64,000 nucleotides of DNA from Pelecanus crispus (taxonomy: Eukaryota; Chordata; Aves; Pelecaniformes; Pelecanidae): the NCBI RefSeq assembly GCF_030463565.1, contig NC_134675.1, positions 21,163,862-21,227,861 on the forward strand, given 5' to 3'. Numbering within the stretch: position 1 is the first letter of the stretch; every line of letters starts with the position of its first letter. A program made the position numbers and the translations under genes. The notes below the pieces were generated by a model. The model searched no databases and was not told the origin of the DNA. It saw only the letters and a list, made by a program, of their open reading frames with translations. Of the stretch, positions 39,962 to 50,718 are shown one piece after another.

Positions 39962-42750
39962 TTGAAGGGGGAAGGGGATATAAATGGGCCCGCTAGTGAG
40001 GAGCCCAGGGGCAGCATGGCAACATTGGGGGTGAAATCGATAGCCCGGCTCAAGTGCATTTACACCAATGCATATAGCATGGGCAACAAACAGGAGGAGC
40101 TGGAAGCCCTTGTGCAGCAGGATAGCTATGACATAGTCGCCATCACAGAAACATGGTGGGATGACTCTCATGACTGGAGTGCTGCACTGGATGGCTATAA
40201 GCTCTTCAGAAGGGATAGGCAGGGAAGGAGAGGTGGTGGGGTGGCCCTGTATGTTAGGGAGTGTTTTGACTGTATAGAGCTCTACAGTGGTGATGACAAG
40301 GTAGAGTGCTTATGGGTAAGGATGAGGGGGAAGGCCAGCAAGGCGGATGTCCTGTTGGGAGTCTGCTATAGACCACCCAACCAGGATGTAGAGATAGATG
40401 AAGCGTTCTACAAGCGGCTGGGAGAAGTCTCGCAATCGCTAGCCCTTGTTCTTGTGGGGGACTTCAACTTGCCAGACATCTGCTGGAAATACAACACAGC
40501 AGAGAGGCAACAGTCTCGGAAGTTCCTAGATTGTGTGGAGGATAACATTCTGACACAGCTGGTAAGCGAGCCTACCAGGGGAGGTGCCTCACTTGACCTG
40601 CTGTTTGCTAACAGAGAAGGGCTTGTGGGAAATGTCGTGGTCGGAGGCTGTCTTGGGCTTAGCGACCACGATATGATAGAGTTCTTGATTCTGGGCGATG
40701 TAAAGAGGAGGGCCAGCAAAACTGTTGCCATGGACTTCCAGAGGGCAGACTTTGGCCTCTTCAGGACCCTGGTTGGGAAAGTCCCTTGGGAGGCAGTCCT
40801 GAAAGGCAAAGGGGTCCGGGAAGGCTGGGCCTTCTTCAAGAAGGAAGTCTTAAGGGTGCAGGAGCGGGCTGTCCCCGTGTGCTGTAAGACCAACCGGCGG
40901 GGAAAACGACCGGCCTGGCTGAATAGGCAGCTTTTGCAGGGACTCAGGGAAAAAAGAAGAGTTTATGACCTTTGGAAGAAGGGGCAGGCAACTCAGGAGA
41001 AGTACAGGGATCTTGTTAGGTCATGCAGGGAGGAAATTAGAAAAGCGAAAGCCCAGCAAGAAGTTAATCTGGCCAATGTTGTAAAAGATAACAAAAAATG
41101 TTTTTACAAATACATTAACAACAAAAAGAGAGCCAAGGAGGATCTCCATCATTTACTGGATGTGGGGGGGAACATTGTCACTAAGGATGAGGAAAAGGCT
41201 GAGGTACTTAATGCCTTCTTTGCCTCTGTGTTTAATAGCCAGACCAGTTATCCCCAGGGTATTCAGCCCCCTGAGCTGGAAGACAGGGACAGGGAGCAGA
41301 ATGAAGCCCCCATAATCCAGGAGGAAGCAGTTAATGACCTGCTATGCCACCTGGATGCTCACAAGTCTATGGGATCCACCTGAGAGTACTGAGGGAGCTG
41401 GCAGAGGAGCTTGCCAAGCCACTCTCCATCATCTATCAGCAGTCCTGGTTAACAGGGGAGGTCCCTGATGACTGGAGGATTGCCAATGTGATGCCCATCT
41501 ACAAGAAGGGCCGGAAGGAGGACCCGGGAAACTACAGGCCTGTCAGCCTGACCTCGGTGATGGGAAAGATTATGGAGAGGTTCATCTTGAGTGAACTCAA
41601 CAGGCAAGTGCAGGTCAACCAGGGGATCAGGCCCAGCCATCATGGGTTCATGAAAGGCAGGTCCTGCTTGACCAACCTGATCTCCTTTTATGACCTGGTG
41701 ACCTGCCTGGTAGATGATGGAAAGGTTGTGGATGTCATCTATCTGGACTTCAGTAAAGCCTTTGACACAGTCTCCCACAGCATTCTCCTTGGGAAGCTGG
41801 CGGCTCATGGCTTGGACAGGAGTACTCTTTGCCTGGTAAAAAACTGGTTGGGTGGCCGAGCGCAGAGAGTAGTGGTGAATGGAGTTAAATCCAGTTGGTG
41901 GCTGGTCACGAGCGGTGTTCCCCAGGGCTCTGTTTTGGGGCCAGCCTTGTTTAATATCTTTATCAATGTTCTTGATGAGGGGATTGAGTGCACCCTCAGT
42001 AAGTTTGCAGATGACACCAAGCTGGCTGGGAGTGTCGATCTGCTGGAGGGTAGGATGGCCCTGCAGAGGGACCTGGACAAGCTGGATCGATGGGCCGTGG
42101 CCAACTGTATGAGGTTCAACAAGGCCAAGTGCCGGGTCCTGCACTTCGGTCACAACAACCCCATGCAACGCTACAGGCTTGGGGAGGAGTGGCTGGAAAG
42201 CTGTCTGGCCGAAAAGGACCTGGGGGTGTTGGTAGACAGCCGGCTGAACATGAGCCAGCAGTGTGCCCAGGTGGCCAAGAAGGCCAACAGCATCCTGGCT
42301 TGTATCAGGAATAGTGTGGCCAGCAGGAGCAGGGAAGTGATTGTCCCCCTGTACTCGGCACTGGTGAGGCCGCACCTGGAATACTGTGTCCAGTTTTGGG
42401 CCCCTCAAAACAAGGAAGACATTGAGGTGCTGGAGCGTGTCCAGAGAAGGGCAATGAAGCCGGTGAAGGGACTGGAGCACAGGTCTTATGAAGAGCGGCT
42501 GAGGGAACTGGGGTTGTTTAGCCTGGAGAAGAGGAGGCTGAGGGGAGACCTTATCACTCTCTACAACTACCTGAAAGGAGGTTGTAGTGAGGTGGGTGTT
42601 GGTCTCTTCTCCCAAGTAGTTAGCGATAGGACGAGAGGAAATGGGCTCAGGCTGTGCCAGGGGAGGTTCAGATTGGAGATTAGGAAAAATTTCTTCACGG
42701 AAAGGGTAGTCAAGTATTGGAACAGGCTGCCCAGAGAGGTGGTGGAGTGA
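39962..42750 (+). pseudogene. CR1 copy A ORF2 (endonuclease-RT), frameshifted
   Basis: Endonuclease: [92 protein letters not shown]. After codon 470 (KSMG) ten bases present in copy B (GCCAGATGGG) are missing at 41372, shifting the frame. The RT part continues in the next frame from 41376. TGA at 42748-42750 (TGA for TCA) removes the last residues. Confidence 0.9.
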
Positions 42751-42921
42751 CCATCCCTGGAAGTGTTCAAAAAACGGGTAGATGTGGCACTTGGGGACAT
42801 GGTTTAGTCTAGTCTACCCTTGATTGGCTTACAGTAGACTTGGTAGTGTAGGTTAATGGTTGGACTGGATGATCTTAAAGGTCTTTTCCAACCTAAACGA
42901 TTCTATGATTCTATGATTCCA

Positions 42922-43985
42922 AATTCTCTCCCTATTATTGGAAGCCTGAGGAAAACACTACCTGTGCTCCTGAATCTTTTAGCATTCTTCCCAGGTTCCT
43001 GAAATCTCTTTTGATCGACCTTGGACTTCTTGTTGCAACATCAGTAGTACCCATGTAAAAGAGCAGGAGTGGGTAATAGTCTGAAGGCTATACTAAGCTT
43101 GTCAGTCGTCTGGTGACATCCCTAATTCAGGCCCCAGGGAGGCAGCAAACTTTCCTGAAAAGAGGGTCCTGTCTGCAAATGGGTGCTTCTGTTCCCCTCA
43201 GGAGGGAGTCACCTATGACGATAACTCGTTGCTGTTTCTTCTCGGCACTGTTCTTAATGCAGCTCTTGATGTGAGGGGTTGGTCGATTTGACCTTGGTGA
43301 GAGTGCTTGCATAAGTTCTTCCTCTTCTGTCTCATTATGTGCTTCATCTACCATACCCAGAGCCTCGTACCTATTCTGTAGAAGTAGCTGAGAGGGTAAG
43401 GAGGGGTTCCTCTTACAGCTCCATGCAGTAACCTGCTTTCACCCCTCCCTATCCCTTGTAACGCTGCCTTCCTCCTGGCACAGAAGACATCCTGGACCTA
43501 CCTCCGTAGTGGCCATGCTGAGTTGGCTTGTGTGTACCAGAGATGGTAGAGCACAGCTCCATTGGTCAATCTCCTTCTCAGACTCTCAGATGCTCCTCAT
43601 TCTGCCCACCTCCTCCTGAAGCTCGGCCACCAGGCAGAGGACTTCATCTACATGGTCACACCTCCCACAGGCATGCTTGCTATCACCCTCCATCTCCAGG
43701 AATATCCCCGCACACATCCTGCAGTCTGAAGCCTGTGTGGTTGCATGCTTTGTCAGGAGCTCTGTCTGTGTGGCTGCATTGGTTCTACCAGGTGCTAGAA
43801 GCTCAGGAGAAGCAGAGAACACGGCTTTTTGCTGGGTGGTCACCATGCTGCTGTGCGCCTGCCCACTGCCACATGCCTGCCCACTGGGAAATGTATATAT
43901 GCATGTCCACTGCATTCAGCTGGGCTGATTGTTTTAGCCTGTTTAAATCACTCGCGCTGCTGGGTGCAGGCTCCAACCCTTGCTG
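42922..43985 (-). mobile_element. CR1 LINE, older copy, 5' part (ORF1), continuation of 35465-38549
   Basis: The minus strand carries CR1 ORF1: AATQTELLTKH, a CRMC...CGRCDHVDE cysteine motif and coiled coil at 43586-43915, then VIVIGDSLLRGTEAP at 43127-43354, then RSPRSIKRDFRNLG and GAQVVFSSG down to 42960. It ends at the copy A 3' tail and continues in register at 38549. The 5' limit against the ERV near 43.98 kb is approximate (about 30 bp either way). Confidence 0.85.
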
Positions 43986-44119
43986 GCTCATCCGATCAGC
44001 AGGTCTGGGCTTAGTTGCTCAGGGAACACCCCCTGTTCAGTCGTAGTCTTTCCTTGTCCTTGTGTATCCCTCGTGTGTCCCTTGCAGCTGCTTGCTGCTG
44101 CCACCGCTGCTGGTACTCC

Positions 44120-44480
44120 TCACATTGTTCCGACATCCGTTGCAATCAGTGGATTAATCTCTGTGTTCATAGTGGCTACACCAAAAGCCCATCGGTACCC
44201 CTTTGGGTCCTTGAAGTACCCTCTCCTTAGGTAGTCTATGCCAAGGATACAAGGGGAATCTGGGCCGGTCACAATGGGATGCTTTTCCCACTTGTCCCCT
44301 GTTAAGCTCACCTCAGCCTCCAATACAGACAATTCTTGGCATACCCCTGTCACTCCAGAGATCCAGATGGTTTCTGTGCCCCTATATCCTCATGGTACCA
44401 GTGTACACTGTGCACCAGTGTCTACCAAAGCCTTATACTTCTGTGGGTCTGATGTGCCAGGCCATCGAGTCCACACAGTC
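44120..44480 (-). pseudogene. ERV retropepsin (pro) remnant
   Basis: The minus strand has the aspartic-protease signature LVDTGAQC near 44431-44408 and the later ILGIDYL block near 44245. A TGA at about 44390-44392 lies between them (PR motif not intact in one frame). It follows gag in the normal gag-pro order. Confidence 0.75.
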
Positions 44481-44530
44481 CAGCATACCCGTTCATCCCT
44501 TTTCTCCTCCTGGCTGAAGGCAGGGACCCT

Positions 44531-46301
44531 CTATTCCTGTTCCTGGTCGGAGTGTTCACTGTTTGACCCTTGCAGTGCCAGACCAGAAGTCCCCTCACCA
44601 GAATCAAGGGAGGAGATTTCAGTCCTTCTATGTCTGGGAGATCGCTGATTGCCGCCTTGTGTCTCTACAGAAACTAAGCTGACAGCCTTCTTGGGTGGCC
44701 CCTTCTTAACAGCTGTCTTCCCCCTCAGTTCGCATACATGGGCTTCCAGCTTAAAGGTGGGTTCGCCATCCCACTTCCTCATGTCCTCCCCCTGGACAAG
44801 CAGGAAGAACCAGAGTGCACCACGTGGCATGCGCCTGGGGCTCCCTTTCCCTCTGACTGGGGCAGGAGGGGACTGACTCCTTGGGGTGCCCCTGACAGCC
44901 AAGGCGCTGGCCCATAGGGATGAGGAGGTACAGAGATTTTCTTCAAAGTTTTGGAGCCAAGAAGACACTCTCTCCACAGTTGGTGTATCCATATCCAGGC
45001 AATACATCGCTGCCAAGCTGTTAGAATATGATGCTGGGGCACTTTGAATCACCTTCCTCCACATGGCCCGTGTGCACAGGACATCCTCTGGATCTTTGGA
45101 GACCTCATCATTGTCTAGCTCACTGTAGGTGACTTCCAGCACTGCTAATTCTCTCAGGTACTGGATGCCTTCATCTGTGGTAGTCCGCTTTCCTTGGTAG
45201 TTCACAAGATCTTCCTTGAAAGGATATCTTGCCCTCACACTTGAGAGGAGCTGTCTCCAGAGACTGCAAATTGCTGCCTCTTTTTCCAATTCCTCTCTCA
45301 ATTCCCCAGTTTCTAGCGAGGGATACCAGCTGTTGGGCTTCCTTACCTTCCAATTGCTGACTGTCGGCCCCATTATCCCAGCATCGGAGCAGCCAGGCAG
45401 CAATATGCTCACCTGGCTGGAGGCTGTAATCTTTCTGTATGTCTCAATGTTCTGATGAGGTCAGGGACCGGGTAGTTTCCGCTTCCTGTTTGAATTCTCT
45501 CACTCCTTCCTCCAATTTCTGTGTCGAAGGACCAGCTTCTTGATCAAACCCTTCCTCTTCTTCCTCCTCCCTTACTAATTGATGATATGGACCCGTTGTT
45601 CTCCTTGTCCACTGTTTCTTTTTCACTACTGGGGCAATTACTGTAGTTGTTGTTGTTTGGGTCCCTATCTCAACCATGGTGTCCTCAGATGCAGTTTGGG
45701 TCCCTGCCTCAACCACAGTCCTCTGAGAGTACTGAACTGCGGCTCAATAGGCACAGGCCAGGCCCCAGTACAGTGCTAGAAGCTGCTGGTTTTCATTGGG
45801 GTAGGCAAGGCACCCTTCTATCAGGTGGCGCATCAGTTTGCCAGGGTTGTTTGGCTGTTCAGGTGTAAACTCCCAGGTTATGGGAGGTGATAACCATCCT
45901 AGGAATCCGCCCAAATCCTTCCACATACCCTGCCACCCAGGGACCGGCCACCTCAAGGCACATTTCAGTATTGCCTCACCCAAAAGTTGTCTTCTCTTAC
46001 ACCAGGATGACACCAGATTCCACAAAACCCATAATATGCCAATGGTATTAATTAGTAGTATTAAACAGCTCATGTAAGGGTGAACAAGGACCTCGGGAGC
46101 CTGCAGAATAAAACCATCCACATCAATCCCAGGTAGGGAGAGGGAGATGTATTCTCTCACCCTCCCCACAAGATAGCTCCCCCAGCACAGTGAGGCCATC
46201 AATGCTGGGGCAAAGCACATAGCCATTATTTGTATTAACATGTTCCCAAGCTCAGCAAAATAAAGAGATAAGCAGTGCAGCCAGCAAACTCCGTGAGCCA
46301 C
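44531..46301 (-). pseudogene. ERV gag region with hydrophobic N-terminus
   Basis: The first open segment (46301-45744) has two strongly hydrophobic stretches, roughly residues 15-48 and 78-103, then a WLSPPITWEF region. A TGA at 45744-45746 interrupts, but the same frame reopens to 45444 with GTQT repeats and an acidic EEEEEE run. A frameshift near 45430 leads to 45412-44531, which has gag-like helical sequence and a basic C-terminus. No CCHC knuckle is seen. It is broken and not expected to make a protein. Confidence 0.7.
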
Positions 46302-46322
46302 ATAGACACTTGCTACTAAATA

Positions 46323-46380
46323 TGGTTAGACTGGATGATCTTAAAGGTCTTTTCCAACCTAAACGATTCTATGATTCTAT
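46323..46380 (+). mobile_element. Very short CR1 3' tail inside the ERV leader
   Basis: About 58 bp matching the last bases of CR1 (GACTGGATGATCTTAAAGGT to GATTCTATGATTCTAT), between the LTR/PBS and gag. It is an extremely 5'-truncated CR1 insertion. Confidence 0.88.
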
Positions 46381-46740
46381 AAATAGCTGCTATAGCTATA
46401 GTACACTCAATTCAAAACTGCTGTTGTCTCGTGCCCCATATTGGGCACCAAAACAGACTGTGGTAGGTTAACGTTGGCTGGCTGCCAGGTGCCCACCAAG
46501 CTGATCTCTCACTCCCCTCCTCAGTGGGAAAGGGGGAGAAAATAACATGAAAAACTCATGGGTCGAGATAAAGGCATTTTAATAAAGAAAAGCAAGCCTG
46601 CGTGCAGAAGCAAAGCAAAAAAAAAATATTCTCTACTTCCCATCAGCAGGCAATGTCCAGCCACTTCCTGGGAAGTAGGACCTCAGTATGCATAATGGTT
46701 GCTTCAGAAGACAAACACTTTAATAACAAATGTTCCCCCT

Positions 46741-47305
46741 TGTCGTGGTTTAGCCCCAGCCAGCAACTAAGCACCACGCAGCCACTCGCTCACTCCCCCT
46801 ACCCCGATGGGATGGGGGAGAGAATTGGAGGAGTAAGAGTGAGAAACACTCCTGGGTTGAGATAAGAACAGCTTAATAATTGAAATAAAGTAAAATAGTA
46901 ATGATAATAGTAACAGTATAATAATAATAATAATGATATACGAAGCAAGTGATGCACAATGCAATTGCTCACCACCCGCCGACCGATACTCAGACAGTCC
47001 CCGAGCAGCGATCGCTGCTCCCTGGCCAACCCCCCCAGTTTATATACTGACCATGACGTCATGTGGTATGGAATAGCCCTTTGGTCAGTTTGGATCAACT
47101 CTTCTGGCTGTGCCCCCTCCCAGTTTCTTGTGCGCCTGGCAGAGCATGGGAAGCTGAAAAAAGTCCTTGACTAGCATAAGCAGTACTCAGCAACAACTAA
47201 AAACATCAGTGTGTTATCAGCATTCTTCTCCTACTAAATCCAAAACACAGCACTATGCCAGCTACTAGGAAGAAAATTAACTCTATCCCAGCCGAAACCA
47301 GGACA
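46741..47305 (-). mobile_element. Solo ERV LTR, family A, nested in a family B LTR
   Basis: 565 bp, TGTCGTGG to CCAGGACA on the plus strand, with perfect 5-bp target duplication CCCCT (46736-46740, 47306-47310). It splits the family B LTR, whose two halves align with the intact copy at 34765-35337. So family A moved after family B was in place. Confidence 0.95.
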
Positions 47306-47611
47306 CCCCTCCTCCTCCTTTCTCTTAGCTTTTATTGCTGACCATGATGTCATATGGTATGGAATATCCCTTTAGCTAGTTTGGGTCAGCTGTCCTGGCT
47401 ATATCCCCTCCCAACCTCTTGCCCACCCCCAGCCTACTGGAGTTTGGGGGCAGAAGTGTTGGAGAGACAGCCTTGATGCTGTGCCAGCACTGCTCAGCAA
47501 TAGCCAAAACATTGGTGTTTCTAGCTACAACTACAAAGCACAGCACTATGAGGGCTGCTATAGGGAAAGTTAACTCCATCCCAGACAGACCCAATACAAT
47601 CATTACAATCA

Positions 47612-48801
47612 TGCATGACTTCCTCTTGGTGAATCCATGCTGACTACTCCTGATGGCCTTCTTGTCCTTCCTGTGCCTGGAAATGGTGTCCAGGATTAGC
47701 TGCTCCATCACCTTCCCAGGGATTGAGGTAAGGTTGACCAGCCTGTATTTCCCTGGGTCCTCCTTCATGCCTTTCTTGAAGATAGGAGTGACATTTGCTG
47801 TCCTGCAGTCCTCGGGCACTTCTCCCAGTCACCATGATCAATCAAATACTATCGAGAGTGGCCTTACAATGACATCTGCCAGCTCCCTCAGCCCTCATGG
47901 GTGCATCCCATCAGGGCCCATAGACTTGTGTATGTCCAGGTTGCTCAAGTATTCTTATTCTCTAACCTGATCCTGTTCCACCAAGGGTATGTCTACCTTG
48001 CTCCAGCCTTTCCCCCGGTCTCAGGAGCCTGAGATTCCTGAAGGTCGGTCTTGCTAGTAAAGAGTAAGGCAAAGAAAGCATTCAGTACTTCCACCTTTTC
48101 CATGTCCTGTAAAATCAGGTGCCACATCTCATTCAGCAGTGGAACCACATTTTCCCTAGTCTTCCTTTTGTCACCTATATACTCATAGAAGTCCTTCCTG
48201 TCTTTGACATCCCTTGTCAAATGCAATTCCATTTGGGCTTTAGCTTTCCTAATCTCATCCCTGAATACTCAGACAATGTCTGTATTCCTCCCAGGTTACC
48301 TGTCCCTACTTCCACCTTCTGTATGGATCCTTTTTGTGTTTGAGTTTTGTCAGGAGCTCCTTGTTCATCCACACAGGCCTCCTGGCTTGTTTGCCTGATT
48401 TTCTTCTCATTAGGGTAGAGCTCTCGAGCTTGGAGAAGATCATCCTTGAGTATTACCCAGCTTTCTTGGGTCCCTTTTCCCTCCAGGGCCTTATCATATG
48501 GCACTTTTTGAAGCAGATCCCTGAAGATGCCAAATTCTGCTCTCCTCAAGTCCGGGGTTGTGAGCCTACTTTTGACCCTCCTCCCTGCCCTCAGGATCCT
48601 GAACTCCACCATCTCATGGTCACTGCAGCCAAGGCTGCCTTCAACCTCCACATCCCCAATGAGCCCTTCCTTGTTTGTGAGTACGAGGTCCAGCAGAGCA
48701 CCTCTCCGCCTTGGCCCTTCTGTCATTTGTGTCAGGGAATTGTCACTGATGCTCTCCAGGAACCTCCTGAATTGCTTCTGCCCTGCTGTGTTGTCCCTTC
48801 A
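47612..48801 (-). mobile_element. CR1 LINE fragment (early RT and end of endonuclease)
   Basis: Minus strand: QHGFTKRKSC, the DDPG/EDPGKYR-like early RT block with PGKVMEQLIL, then upstream GCSDHEMVEF and FRRAEFG-type blocks (48217-48726). Frames are broken. An unrelated insertion follows at about 48802, after which the same CR1 continues at 49411. Confidence 0.88.
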
Positions 48802-49410
48802 CTTTTAAGGATCCTGACCGGGAGACCACTATACATCAAGGAGTTAATGATCCACATAACAGTTAACCTAAGTAGGCCCAGGCCTGTGCTGTGCTGTGTT
48901 GCATGTGCAGTGTGGCCTTCAGGCCTGCATTGTTCTGCACAGATTGCTTGGCCGAAGGACAAACTTAGTCAGCTCATTTTAACAGAGGGGCCTTCAGGGA
49001 GCTCCCACTTGGTACTGGTAATTGCACTACCTGCATGGCTTTGTGTTTATCTAAAAATGCAGCAAGAAGTTATCATGTAAACATCCTTTATGAACAGAGT
49101 TGTTTTCTTGTTAGAAAATTATATAATAGCTGGAATGACCAAAAAGGAGGAACCTCTCTCCACGGACAGAATTTGCACAGCATGCCATGGGAGAGATCCA
49201 TCCAGGGTCTGTCCAATTCTGCATGAACACAAGTTCCAAGCATCTAAATGGATGTAAGATTTACTCGTTATCTATATTCCTCTTCTTATTCTGTCTTATT
49301 AAAACAGGTATTTTATTAAGCCATTTGTTGTCAGGCCTTTCTTATTGAGATCCAGAAAGAACCCTGCACCATCTCTCTCTCTCACACACCACACCCCCCC
49401 CGGTGCAAAA
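48802..49410. mobile_element. Unclassified insertion in CR1, possibly a solo LTR
   Basis: CR1 sequence stops at TGTTGTCCCTTC and resumes at GGCAGATATTGGGGTGG, with about 600 bp of foreign DNA between. It contains ATTAAAACAGG and TTTATTAAGCC (polyadenylation-like) and ends in a CT/CA-rich microsatellite near 49372-49400. I cannot define ends or target duplication. Confidence 0.45.
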
Positions 49411-49660
49411 CACCGGCAGATATTGGGGTGGTTGAAGTCTCCCATGAGGAACAGGGCCTGCAAATGTGATGCTACTAGCTGTTTGTAGAAGGCCTCATCT
49501 ACTTGTTCTTACTGATCAGGCAGCCTAAAGCAGACACCCACTACAATGTCACCTGTATTGGTTTGCTTTTTAATCCTTAGCCATAAGCTCTCAGTTGTCT
49601 CATCATCCATCCCTAGACAGAACTCCATGCATTCCAGCAGCTCTCTCACATAAAGGGCAA
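49411..49660 (-). mobile_element. CR1 LINE fragment, endonuclease part
   Basis: Continuation of the CR1 at 47612-48801. On the minus strand it is the endonuclease core (the GDF-type and GVCY-type blocks, degraded). It merges into the C/T tract at about 49660. Confidence 0.75.
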
Positions 49661-50718
49661 CTCTCTTTCTTGCTCCTCATCTCTGTCTCCATCTCCCCCT
49701 GTCTCCCTCTCTCACATCTGCTCTCCTTCTCAGGCTGTCCCTCCCTCTCCCCATCTCTCTCTCATGCTCTCCAGGTCTCTCTTTAATCTCTGTCTCTCTC
49801 CATCACCCCCCCCCCCCCGTGTTGCTTTCTCTCTCCCTGTCTGTTCCCCCTTTGTCCGTGTCTCTTTTCTGGTCTCACTCCCTCCCTCTGTCTCTGTGTG
49901 TGTGTGCCTCTTTCTCTATCTCTCTTGCTGTCCCTAATCTTCTTTCTCTCTCTGTCTCTCTATTCCTCTCCCTAAATTTCTCCCTCCCCATCTCTATCCC
50001 CCCCTTCTCTCTCCCTCTCTCTTGATTTCCCTCCCCATCTTTCTGTCTCGCTCCCCCTCCTCCTCTCTCCCCCCCTTCTGTCTTGCTCTCCATGTCTCTC
50101 TCCTCCCATCTCACTTCCTCTCAGTGTCTTCCCCCCACCCTTTCTCTTTCCTTCTCTCTTCTCTCTGCCCCTGTCTCTCTCTCCCTCTCTCTCAATTTCT
50201 CCCTTTCTAGATCTCTCTCTGTCTCTCTTGCAGGGTTTTCCCTCCCTCTACACCTCTCTCCCCTGTTGTTTCTGTCTCTCCATCTCTGTCTTTCTGTCTC
50301 CCTCTCTCTCCCCCCTCTCTAGCTCCCCATCTTTCTCTCTCCCCCTCTCACTCTCTATGTGTCAGTCTCTCCATCTCTCCCTCCCTCCCAATTTGTCTCT
50401 TTCCCTCTCTCCATCTCTCTCAACCCCTATCTCCCCCTTCTCTCTGTATCCCTATCCTCTCTCCCTCTGTCTCCCCTCCTCCCCCTCTCGTCCTGCCTCT
50501 CTCCTTCCTGTTTCCCTCCTGTCTCTCCCCCCTCTGTCTCACTCTATCCCATTTAATCTCTCCCCACCTCTCTCTGTTTCTCTCCCGCTGTCTCTCCCCC
50601 TCCTCCATCTCTTTCTCCCCATCTCTCCCCCCCTTGTGTCTTTCTCCATCTCTCTCCCACCATATTTTTCTCTGCCCCTCTCTCTGCGTCACTCTTCCCC
50701 CCCCCCCCCTTTCAGGCT
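49661..50718. repeat. 1.06-kb C/T-only low-complexity tract
   Basis: Almost all bases on the plus strand are C or T, arranged as degenerate (TCTC)n/(CCCTCT)n with occasional G, as in CTGTCTCCCTCTCTC. It ends in a 10-base C run at 50699-50708 and TTTCAGG. The predicted open frames in it (Ser/Leu/Pro-rich or, antisense, Arg/Glu-rich) are artefacts of composition. It lies directly 5' of the NTRK2 promoter. Confidence 0.95.

Larger units (their letters stand above)
38550..42921 (+). mobile_element. CR1 LINE, near full-length (copy A)
   Basis: About 4.4 kb from a GC-rich 5' UTR to the terminal ATTCTATG repeats at 42900-42921. The 5' part has CCTATAAAAGC at 38753. ORF1 is at 38886-39725 and ORF2 starts at 39962. 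It sits inside an older minus-strand CR1, with element sequence resuming in register on both sides. It is disabled by a stop in ORF1, a frameshift in ORF2 and a late stop at 42748-42750. Confidence 0.95.
43986..47598 (-). mobile_element. ERV remnant: 5' LTR, gag and protease; pol and 3' LTR missing
   Basis: Read on the minus strand: family B LTR (47598-46459, itself split by a solo LTR), a primer-binding-site-like TGGTGCCCAATATGGGGC at 46450-46433, a gag region (46301-44531), and a protease region (about 44480-44120). It then stops where the older CR1 begins. No RT, integrase or env is recognised. The 5-bp duplications around this LTR family suggest an ERVL-like class, but that is inferred. 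Confidence 0.85.

Noticed and set aside
41449-42615. 388-codon minus-strand frame over CR1 copy A
   Set aside because: It is the reverse-strand shadow of the CR1 RT; the same shadow appears over every CR1 in the window.
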